DNA from: Candidatus Colimorpha enterica
Lineage (GTDB): Bacteria > Bacillota > Clostridia > Oscillospirales > CAG-272
Assembly (NCBI GenBank): GCA_000433515.1
Contig: FR891178.1
Coordinates: 1-10,311 of the forward strand
DNA: 10,311 nucleotides
Direction: 5' to 3'
Part shown: one piece after another, positions 1 through 4,927 of the stretch
How positions within the stretch are numbered: position 1 is the first letter of the stretch
How the letters are laid out: each line of letters begins with the position of its first letter
Position numbers and translations under genes: made by a program
The notes under the pieces: model-generated
What the model saw: the letters and a program-made list of their open reading frames with translations, nothing else
What the model was told of the DNA's origin: nothing
The model's database searches: none

Positions 1-2
1 CC

Positions 3-41
3 GTAAGAGCGCTTATGGAGAAGGATGATGGGGAGTATTGA
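3..41 (+). CDS. possible 3' end of a plus-strand gene entering from the left
   Basis: Reading the plus strand in the frame that begins at base 3 gives an open tail ending VRALMEKDDGEY before a TGA at 39-41. A second frame, starting at base 2, ends at 29. The fragment is too short to recognise. Two things favour a convergent gene ending here: the next element is a symmetric hairpin (82-118) that could terminate transcription from both sides, and nothing else accounts for the first 80 bases. This could equally be non-coding sequence. Confidence 0.25.
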   Translation, partial: VRALMEKDDGEY

Positions 42-81
42 TTTTTACTCCGTCTGACGGTACAAAGCAATCATGAACACG

Positions 82-118
82 AAAAATCCCTCACCGCCTT
101 ACGCGATGAGGGATTTTT
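82..118 (-). terminator. bidirectional Rho-independent terminator after iscU
   Basis: A perfect 12-bp inverted repeat, AAAAATCCCTCA at 82-93 and TGAGGGATTTTT at 107-118, encloses a 13-nt loop. The stem is flanked by A5/T5, so a U tract follows the GC-rich part of the stem in either direction. It lies 11 bases past the iscU stop codon and would end the iscS-iscU transcript. It could also serve a gene converging from the left. Confidence 0.85.
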
Positions 119-128
119 GAGTAAATGT

Positions 129-575
129 TCAATGCTCAACGGTACATGAGGAGCAGTCGCCGTGACAGGTCACGCCGTGAACCTCCACCTGCTTATCGAT
201 GCCGTTTCTTTGATAGTAATCGTTGATAGCCGCCTTAACCGCTTCTTCGGCGAGGACGGAGCAGTGGATTTTTGCGGGAGGAAGCCCGTCGAGCGCCTCG
301 ATGACCGCCTTATTGGTGAGCGCGAGAGCCTCGTCGACCGATTTGCCCTTTATGAGCTCGGTTGCCATAGACGACGTTGCGATGGCAGCGCCGCACCCGA
401 AGGTCCGGAACTTCACGTCGGTGATGATGTTGTTTTCGATCTTCAGATAAATCTTCATTATGTCGCCGCAGACCGCGTTTCCGACTTCGCCGACGGCTGA
501 GGGATTCTCGATCTCTCCGACGTTGCGGGGATTCGAGAAGTGGTCCATGACCTTTGCGCTGTAATTCATAGCCAT
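129..575 (-). CDS. iscU: Fe-S cluster assembly scaffold protein IscU/NifU N-terminal type
   Basis: A 148-residue cytosolic scaffold on which [2Fe-2S] and [4Fe-4S] clusters are built from sulfur delivered by IscS. The three conserved scaffold cysteines are visible: C36 in NAVCGDIMK (with D38), C61 in FGCGAAIA and C105 in KIHCSVLAEEA. The core matches the usual IscU length of about 125-130 residues. After it comes an extra tail with C137, C141 and C144 (spacing C-x3-C-x2-C) and nearby H138 and H148. The start at 575 is chosen because GGAGG lies 11 bases upstream, inside the end of iscS; the next Met (residue 3) would be 17 bases away. The gap to iscS is only 6 bases, so the two are co-transcribed and probably translationally coupled. 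In clostridia the same protein is often annotated as nifU; there is no C-terminal NifU Nfu domain here. Confidence 0.95.
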   Translation of the reverse strand: MAMNYSAKVMDHFSNPRNVGEIENPSAVGEVGNAVCGDIMKIYLKIENNIITDVKFRTFGCGAAIATSSMATELIKGKSVDEALALTNKAVIEALDGLPPAKIHCSVLAEEAVKAAINDYYQRNGIDKQVEVHGVTCHGDCSSCTVEH

Positions 576-581
576 ATTGTT

Positions 582-1769
582 TTATTCCTCCGTTTTTCCG
601 GATTTTCCGACCTGTTCGTAAAGCGGACTCATGTCGCGGAGTCTCTGAACGACAGGCGGGAGCTTTTCAAGGATGTAATCGATATCCTCGTCTGTATTTT
701 CGTGTGAAATGGTAAGGCGGAGCGAGCCGTGAGCCTTTTCCGCGGGAAGTCCTATTGAGAGCAGGACATGCGACGGCTCAAGAGAAGCCGTGGAGCAGGC
801 GGAGCCGGTGGAAGCGCAGATCCCCGCCATGTCAAGAAGCAGGATAAGACTTTCGCCCTCGATGAACTCGAACGAAATATTGATGTTTCCGGGCAGGCGG
901 TGCTCCATACCGCCGTTTATGCGGGAATAGGGGATCTTTTCGGTGATCTCTTTTGCAAGCCTGTCCCTCATTGCGGCGATTCTCGGCATATCGTCAAGGC
1001 CGGCGACCGCGTCCTCGAGAGCCTTTGCAAGGCCGACGATGTATGCGACGTTTTCGGTGCCGCCGCGTCTGCCGCGTTCCTGACCGCCGCCGTCGATGAG
1101 GTTTGCGACCCTTACGCCGGTTCTTACGTACAGGACACCGATACCCTTGGGAGCGTGGATCTTGTGACCGGAGAGCGAAAGCATATCGACTCCGAGGTCG
1201 GCGACGTTGACCGGGACATTTCCGATCGCCTGGACTGCGTCGGTGAAGAAGGTGATCTTGTGCGCCTTTGCGATTTTTGCGAATTCCTTTATCGGAAGCA
1301 CCGAGCCGATTTCGTTGTTGGCGAACATCGTTGCGATGAGGATGGTATCGGGGCGGATCGCCGCCTCAAGCTCCTCCGGCTTTATCTGACCGTCGGAATC
1401 GACCTTGAGGTAGGTTATCTCAAATCCCTCTTTTTTCAGCGCGTCCATTGTGTGAAGGACTGCGTGATGCTCGTAGACGGTTGTGATTATATGCTTGCCC
1501 TTTGAAGCGTTGGCGTGAGCGGCGCCCTTGATTGCCCAGTTGTCTGACTCGGAGCCGCAGGAGGTGAAGAAGATCTCGTTCGGCTTTGCGCCGAGGACCT
1601 TTGCTATTCTCTCTCTTGCGCCGGCGACCGCAAGGGAAGCGGTTCTGCCCTTTGAGTAAAGGCTTGACGGATTCCCGTATTCCTCGCCGAAGTAAGGCAT
1701 CATTTCCTTAAGGACGGCGGGGGAAACTTTTGTCGTTGCCGCATTGTCGGCATAGACGAAGCGTGACAT
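582..1769 (-). CDS. iscS: cysteine desulfurase IscS/NifS
   Basis: A 395-residue PLP-dependent class V aminotransferase-fold enzyme. It converts L-cysteine to L-alanine and passes the persulfide to IscU, and in many bacteria also to tRNA thiolation enzymes. Visible signatures are YADNAATT near the N-terminus, H101 in EHHAV stacking over PLP, D177 in FTDAVQ, the PLP-binding K203 in SGHKIHAPKG, and the persulfide-forming C335 in STGSACSTAS on the mobile loop. The loop is long, as in group I desulfurases (IscS/NifS) and unlike SufS. Length is normal for the family. The start at 1769 has a strong GGAAGGAG site at 1777-1784, with the core AGGAG 7 bases from the ATG. It is the first gene of the operon with iscU. 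No iscR-type regulator gene is adjacent, but the promoter carries a palindrome that could be an operator. Confidence 0.97.
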   Translation of the reverse strand: MSRFVYADNAATTKVSPAVLKEMMPYFGEEYGNPSSLYSKGRTASLAVAGARERIAKVLGAKPNEIFFTSCGSESDNWAIKGAAHANASKGKHIITTVYEHHAVLHTMDALKKEGFEITYLKVDSDGQIKPEELEAAIRPDTILIATMFANNEIGSVLPIKEFAKIAKAHKITFFTDAVQAIGNVPVNVADLGVDMLSLSGHKIHAPKGIGVLYVRTGVRVANLIDGGGQERGRRGGTENVAYIVGLAKALEDAVAGLDDMPRIAAMRDRLAKEITEKIPYSRINGGMEHRLPGNINISFEFIEGESLILLLDMAGICASTGSACSTASLEPSHVLLSIGLPAEKAHGSLRLTISHENTDEDIDYILEKLPPVVQRLRDMSPLYEQVGKSGKTEE

Positions 1770-1809
1770 ATATGTTCTCCTTCCGGATTGTTCTTTTTAT
1801 TCCGGATAT

Positions 1810-1838
1810 ATTGTATACCATTTTGGTGTACATTGCAA
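1810..1838 (-). promoter_or_regulatory. vegetative (SigA-type) promoter of iscS-iscU
   Basis: Read on the minus strand, TTGCAA (1833-1838) is separated by exactly 17 bases from TACAAT (1810-1815). Five of six -10 bases and four of six -35 bases match the SigA consensus. The upstream side (1839-1860) is A/T-rich, like an UP element. The transcript would begin near 1803, giving a leader of about 34 nt that contains the iscS ribosome binding site. Confidence 0.65.
1813..1831. promoter_or_regulatory. palindromic candidate operator inside the iscS promoter
   Basis: GTATACCA (1813-1820) and TGGTGTAC (1824-1831) form an imperfect inverted repeat, 7 of 8 positions complementary around a 3-base centre. 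It fills the -35/-10 spacer and covers half of the -10 hexamer. A protein bound here would block RNA polymerase. The regulator is unknown; an Rrf2/IscR-type factor is only a guess from the function of the operon. Confidence 0.4.
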
Positions 1839-1915
1839 GAAATATTTTTGCCGAATTTAACTGATTATTTCCCGGAGGTTTATGTCATTTTGCGGATGTA
1901 TATGACAGAAATATT

Positions 1916-1956
1916 AACCGTGTCTGCGGGACGGTCGGGTTCCGGCAGACACGGTT
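1916..1956 (-). terminator. hairpin terminator after the condensing-enzyme gene
   Basis: A perfect 12-bp stem, AACCGTGTCTGC at 1916-1927 and GCAGACACGGTT at 1945-1956, with a 17-nt loop. It starts 24 bases after the stop of the minus-strand gene ending at 1980. On the minus strand the sequence after the stem is AATATTTC, which has few consecutive T residues, so termination may be less efficient than at 82-118. It separates this gene from the iscS promoter. Confidence 0.6.
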
Positions 1957-1979
1957 CTGTTCCGGGCACCGTGTGCGTT

Positions 1980-3416
1980 TCAGTGCCCTTCCTTAAGATG
2001 TATGTGGCTGAGCCTTTCGTACTCGCCGAAGTCGATCCGACGGAGCATTTCCTCAAGCTCCTGATCACCCATCGCGGTGTTTCTGCCGTCGGCATACTGT
2101 CTGTCGACCTCTTCCTTTATCCTTGCGACGAGAGGAGCCTTCTTGTCGATCGCGTCGTCTCCGGTGAGCCTGAAATAGCCGTTCATCCAGAAGGCGATGC
2201 CGGCAAGACCGCTGTGGGAATCGACGGCGACGGCTGCGGGGCGGCCGAGGATCTTTTCGGTATCGAATATGTTGTATATCTCCTGATCCTTGAGAAGTCC
2301 GTCGGCGTGGATACCTGCGCGGGTGACGTTGAAATTGCGTCCGACGAACGGAGTTCTCGGCGGTATCTCGTAGCCGATTTCACGTTCGAAGTAGTTTGCT
2401 ATCTCGGTGATGACCGAAAGATCCATCCCGTCGGCGGTGCCGCGGAGGGATGCGTATTCGATAGCCATTGCCTCAAGCGGGCAGTTTCCGGTTCTTTCGC
2501 CGATGCCGAGAAGGGCGCAGTTGACGCCGGAACAGCCGTAGAGCCATGCGGTCGATGCGTTGGTAACGACCTTGTAGAAGTCATTGTGACCGTGCCATTC
2601 AAGCATTGAGCTGGGGAAGCCGGCATAATGCTGAAGACCGTAAACGATTCCCGGCACACTTCTCGGAAGAGCGGCACCCTGATAGGTTACACCGAAGCCC
2701 ATCGTGTCGCAGGCACGGATCTTTATCGGGATACCCGACTCCTCCGAGAGCTGCGCCAGAGCCTCTGCAAACGGGACGACAAAGCCGTAGTAATCGGCAC
2801 GGGTGATGTCCTCGAAGTGACAGCGGGGGCGGATGCCTCTGTCAAGCACGCTCTTGACGATGCCGAGGTATTTGTCCATAGCCTTTGCGCGGGTAAGCCC
2901 CATCTTGTTGTATATGTGATAATCCGAGCAGGAGACGAGAACGCCGGTCTCCTTCAGGCCGAGGGATTTTACAAGCTCGAAATCCTTTTCGTTCGCACGT
3001 ATCCAGCTTGTGACCTCCGGGAATTCATAGCCGAGGGACATACACTCCTCGACGGCGCGGCGGTCTTTTTCGGAATAAATGAAAAATTCGCTCTGACGCA
3101 CAAGTCCCTTCGGTCCGCCGAGCTTGTGGAGCAGCCTGAACAGGTCAACGATCTGTCCGACAGTAAAGGGCGAGGTGGACTGCTGTCCGTCGCGGAATGT
3201 GGTGTCGGTTATCCAGATCTCCTCCGGCATATTGACCGGCACGTAGCGGTGATTGAAAGAGACCTTCGGCACCGATTCGTAGTCGAACAGGTGGCGGTAG
3301 AGGTTCGGTGTTTCTCTGTCCTGAAGCTGATATTTATAAGCCGACTGCTCAAGCAGATTTGTTGCGGTTGAGAATTCAAGCGTCTGTCCCTGAGGGATAT
3401 TGTTCTTTTCCTGCAT
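1980..3416 (-). CDS. DRE-TIM condensing enzyme, probable Re-citrate synthase (isopropylmalate/homocitrate synthase family)
   Basis: A 478-residue acyl-CoA-dependent Claisen condensing enzyme of the HMGL-like TIM-barrel superfamily. The metal and substrate motifs are DTTFRDGQQS (71-80, with R75 and D76), CHFED (199-203), HGHND (275-279) and GIGERTGN (304-311), followed by RAGIHADG (366-373). The first motif is preceded by about 65 residues, far more than in LeuA, and there is no room for the roughly 120-residue leucine-binding domain at the C-terminus. That layout and wording (for example SPFTVGQIV, VTSWIRANEKDF) resemble, from memory, the clostridial/Syntrophus proteins shown to be Re-citrate synthases and often mislabelled 2-isopropylmalate synthase. 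The likely reaction is acetyl-CoA plus oxaloacetate to citrate; homocitrate or isopropylmalate synthesis cannot be excluded. The start is supported by GGAGG (3422-3426) 5 bases upstream. The gene appears monocistronic. Confidence 0.85.
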   Translation of the reverse strand: MQEKNNIPQGQTLEFSTATNLLEQSAYKYQLQDRETPNLYRHLFDYESVPKVSFNHRYVPVNMPEEIWITDTTFRDGQQSTSPFTVGQIVDLFRLLHKLGGPKGLVRQSEFFIYSEKDRRAVEECMSLGYEFPEVTSWIRANEKDFELVKSLGLKETGVLVSCSDYHIYNKMGLTRAKAMDKYLGIVKSVLDRGIRPRCHFEDITRADYYGFVVPFAEALAQLSEESGIPIKIRACDTMGFGVTYQGAALPRSVPGIVYGLQHYAGFPSSMLEWHGHNDFYKVVTNASTAWLYGCSGVNCALLGIGERTGNCPLEAMAIEYASLRGTADGMDLSVITEIANYFEREIGYEIPPRTPFVGRNFNVTRAGIHADGLLKDQEIYNIFDTEKILGRPAAVAVDSHSGLAGIAFWMNGYFRLTGDDAIDKKAPLVARIKEEVDRQYADGRNTAMGDQELEEMLRRIDFGEYERLSHIHLKEGH

Positions 3417-3442
3417 TTTTTCCTCCGGAGGTTGTCATATTA

Positions 3443-3458
3443 CGCCGGCAATCCGGCG
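3443..3458 (-). other. GC-rich hairpin in the leader of the condensing-enzyme gene
   Basis: CGCCGG (3443-3448) and CCGGCG (3453-3458) pair around a CAAT loop. The hairpin falls within the predicted 46-nt leader of the minus-strand mRNA, between the promoter and the ribosome binding site. No T run follows it, so it is more likely a stability or translation element than a terminator. Confidence 0.4.
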
Positions 3459-3468
3459 CGTTTAAAAG

Positions 3469-3497
3469 ATTATATCACGCTTCATGAATTTTTGCAA
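3469..3497 (-). promoter_or_regulatory. vegetative (SigA-type) promoter of the condensing-enzyme gene
   Basis: On the minus strand TTGCAA (3492-3497), a 17-base spacer and a perfect TATAAT (3469-3474) form a near-consensus promoter. Transcription would start near 3462. The -35 hexamer is identical to that of the iscS promoter. An 8-base palindrome, TTCATGAA (3481-3488), sits inside the spacer. The upstream region to about 3549 is A-rich on this strand, which would favour a strong promoter. Confidence 0.75.
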
Positions 3498-3549
3498 TAC
3501 CTTTCCTGCATTTTCTTTAGTTTGTTTCGTCTTTTTTCTGAAAATACCG

Positions 3550-3601
3550 AAAAAAACGGCTGATTCATGACGGAAAATGCGGGAGAATTTTCAGATCAGC
3601 C
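3550..3601 (-). terminator. terminator overlapping the stop codon of the spoVV/ylbJ-like gene
   Basis: On the minus strand GGCTGAT (complement of 3595-3601) pairs with ATCAGCC (complement of 3558-3564), followed by G and seven T residues (3550-3556). The long loop holds a second 6-bp stem, GAAAAT with ATTTTC. The ascending arm lies in the last codons of the gene and the TGA at 3591-3593 falls within the structure. The A/T-rich inner stem makes it only a moderately strong candidate. Confidence 0.55.
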
Positions 3602-4544
3602 CGGTTTTAAGTGCCGCCGCAGCGAAAAGTGCCGACAGGAGCGAGGTCAGAGCCTTTCCGGCAACATATCTGCCGCCTGTCTTTCCGCCCGTCACAAGCG
3701 AGGTCTGCGCGTGCACCGAAACACCCGACCATCCGGCAGCCCATGCCGCGGCGACAAATGCGATATCCGGGGGGAGCATCTCCGCCGCTGCCGCCGTTCC
3801 CGACGTCATTTCAAAGAAGCAGGCAATCACACACCGCACCGCAGCCGGCAGAGAACCGAGCGACAGCGCAAAACCGGAAAAGACAGAGAAGAATATCACC
3901 GAACCGCAGATCCCGAGCATCGATTCCGCCGATTCCTTCACTGCCGCAGATACTGCGGAGAGCGGAGAGACGGTAACCTTTATGCCGGTATACCCGTTTC
4001 CGGAGAGTTTTACCGGGGAGACAAGGTTTACGGTGATTCCCGCACACATCACAGCCGCCGCCTGAAAAAGCCACAGGGCTATCCCGGCTCTTGCGCTTCC
4101 GAGCATCGAGACGCCGACCCCGGCAATCATGAATCCCGGCGAGGCAAACGAGGAGCAGAGAGACGCGCGTCCGACATCCTCCTTCCGGCATAGCCCCGAT
4201 GCGAAAATACCGTCTGCCGCCGCTGCACCTGCCGGAAAGCCGCAGAGAAATCCGGTTACGACCGCCGCGGCAAGGCTTCTGTCGATTCCGAAAAGAAACG
4301 AAACCGGCGCTCCGATGATTTTCCCCGCCTTTTCCGGGAAGCCGCACCTCACAAGAATGCCGTTCAGCACAAGGAAAGGGAATATCGCCGGGATAAGAGA
4401 CTTCACGCACAGTTTCATAGCCGACGTGACCCCTGCCGACACCCTCTCCGATGCCGCGGTCATGACAAATACCGATACAAGCGCCGCCGTACACAATGCC
4501 GTGCGGAGCAGTTTTCCGCCCTTTCCTTCCGCTGTCCTGTCCAT
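3591..4544 (-). CDS. ylbJ: YlbJ/SpoVV-like sporulation integral membrane protein (nucleoside-recognition Gate domain)
   Basis: A 317-residue, very hydrophobic, Ala/Gly-rich protein with about eight likely membrane segments (for example 15-33, 48-66, 88-110, 155-175, 210-230, 255-275 and 298-313). Family-like motifs are FPFLVLNGIL (55-64), GFLCGFPAGA (98-107), SSFASPGFMI (131-140), FFEMTSG (243-249) and GWSGVSVHAQ (271-280). In Bacillus subtilis YlbJ was renamed SpoVV, a mother-cell membrane protein needed to move dipicolinic acid toward the forespore. That role is an inference here. The protein is shorter than the Bacillus one (about 400 residues), and Gate-domain relatives such as SpmA/SpmB remain possible. 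I chose the ATG at 4544 because GGAGG (4555-4559) lies 10 bases upstream; the ATG at 4568 has no ribosome binding site. Its divergent partner is yqfC-yqfD, another sporulation locus. Confidence 0.72.
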   Translation of the reverse strand: MDRTAEGKGGKLLRTALCTAALVSVFVMTAASERVSAGVTSAMKLCVKSLIPAIFPFLVLNGILVRCGFPEKAGKIIGAPVSFLFGIDRSLAAAVVTGFLCGFPAGAAAADGIFASGLCRKEDVGRASLCSSFASPGFMIAGVGVSMLGSARAGIALWLFQAAAVMCAGITVNLVSPVKLSGNGYTGIKVTVSPLSAVSAAVKESAESMLGICGSVIFFSVFSGFALSLGSLPAAVRCVIACFFEMTSGTAAAAEMLPPDIAFVAAAWAAGWSGVSVHAQTSLVTGGKTGGRYVAGKALTSLLSALFAAAALKTGLI

Positions 4545-4554
4545 GAATGTAATT

Positions 4555-4559
4555 CCTCC
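4555..4559 (-). promoter_or_regulatory. ribosome binding site fixing the ylbJ-like start at 4544
   Basis: GGAGG on the minus strand, 10 bases upstream of the ATG at 4544. It lies downstream of the alternative ATG at 4568, so it would be inside the coding region of the longer version. This favours the shorter protein. Confidence 0.7.
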
Positions 4560-4564
4560 GTTTT

Positions 4565-4592
4565 GCATATCATTCTGTCGGTGCGGTACAGT
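4565..4592 (+). promoter_or_regulatory. candidate SigE-type sporulation promoter for yqfC
   Basis: GCATATC (4565-4571) matches the SigE -35 pattern (K-M-A-T-A-T-T) at six of seven positions. After 13 bases, GGTACAGT (4585-4592) matches the -10 pattern (C-A-T-A-C-A-n-T) at five of seven defined positions. The spacing suits SigE. Transcription would begin near 4600, about 40 bases before the yqfC TTG. No comparable SigA promoter was found in this gap. It remains a weak pattern match. Confidence 0.35.
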
Positions 4593-4601
4593 GCCGTACC
4601 G
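4584..4601. repeat. inverted repeat in the divergent ylbJ-yqfC intergenic region
   Basis: CGGTAC (4584-4589) and GTACCG (4596-4601) form a perfect 6-bp inverted repeat around 6 bases. The same stretch also reads as a direct repeat with a 10-base period (TGCGGTAC, TGCCGTAC). On the plus strand it is followed by five T residues, so it resembles a small terminator, but it stands before rather than after a gene. An operator between divergent genes is the alternative reading. Confidence 0.35.
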
Positions 4602-4623
4602 TTTTTATGTATACTTGCCGATT

Positions 4624-4629
4624 GGGGGA
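4624..4629 (+). promoter_or_regulatory. ribosome binding site deciding the yqfC TTG start
   Basis: GGGGGA lies 10 bases upstream of the TTG at 4640. The upstream in-frame ATG at 4607 has no purine-rich site before it. The out-of-frame ATG at 4633 is only 3 bases away from the ribosome binding site. Confidence 0.55.
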
Positions 4630-4639
4630 CTTATGCGTT

Positions 4640-4927
4640 TTGGAAAGGCTGAAAAGAAAACTTGCCGCTGCCGCCGATATGCCGGAGGGAGCGTTCGGGG
4701 CGTGTCAGTATACGGAGATCGAGGGCAATTCCAGCGTCAGGATATGCGGATGCCGTGAGATAATCTCATACGGAAGCGAAAAGGCGGAGATTGCCGTGAC
4801 CGGAATGAACGTCACCGTATGCGGAGAAAATCTGATGATCGAGACCTTCGGCGGCGGAACCGTCAGGCTGAGCGGGGTGATCGGTTCGGTGTCGCTTTCG
4901 GACGGGAAGGGGAAGGAAAAATGCTGA
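4640..4927 (+). CDS. yqfC: sporulation protein YqfC
   Basis: A small protein of 95 residues when read from the TTG at 4640. Its start (MERLKRKLAAAADMPEG) and the repeated short beta-strand pattern (TEIEG, VRICGCREIISYG, VTVCGENLMIETFGGG, VRLSG) match the YqfC family, which is about 93 residues long in Bacillus. An in-frame ATG at 4607 would add 11 residues (MYTCRLGDLCV) that do not look like the family and lack a ribosome binding site. The exact molecular role of YqfC is not known; it is part of the sporulation-linked yqfC-yqfD pair. The stop overlaps the yqfD ATG by 7 bases (ATGCTGA), so the two are translationally coupled. Confidence 0.85.
   Translation: MERLKRKLAAAADMPEGAFGACQYTEIEGNSSVRICGCREIISYGSEKAEIAVTGMNVTVCGENLMIETFGGGTVRLSGVIGSVSLSDGKGKEKC

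Noticed and set aside
768..1505. A 245-codon plus-strand open frame
   Set aside because: It is a shadow of iscS on the opposite strand, and its composition reflects antisense of that gene.
1872..1895. Tiny plus-strand open frame (7 codons) after GGAGG in the iscS-upstream gap
   Set aside because: It is only seven residues long, has no plus-strand gene after it to regulate and lies between two minus-strand units; chance is sufficient.
1838..1915. Nine-base direct repeat AGAAATATT at 1838-1846 and 1907-1915
   Set aside because: It is short, A/T-rich and occurs only twice; there is no sign of an attachment site or mobile element around it.
1788..2609. A 273-codon plus-strand open frame starting in the iscS-upstream gap
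   Set aside because: Most of it is antisense to the condensing enzyme. The part in the gap covers a promoter and a hairpin terminator, and it lacks a ribosome binding site.
2628..3371. A 247-codon plus-strand open frame
   Set aside because: It is antisense to the condensing-enzyme gene, which has complete catalytic motifs on the minus strand.
3422..3431. CCTCCGGAGG palindrome at the ribosome binding site of the condensing-enzyme gene, as a possible translation switch
   Set aside because: With no loop between the arms it can form only about 3 base pairs within one RNA, too weak to hide the site by itself.
3567..4193. Arg/Ser-rich plus-strand open frames opposite the ylbJ-like gene, and an overlapping minus-strand frame 3811-4494
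   Set aside because: They are frame shadows of a GC-rich, Ala/Gly-rich membrane protein gene and show no domains or ribosome binding sites.
4598..4638. Possible SigE promoter on the minus strand for the ylbJ-like gene (GCATAAG and TATACATA)
   Set aside because: The spacing of about 16 bases is too long for SigE and the -10 has two mismatches.
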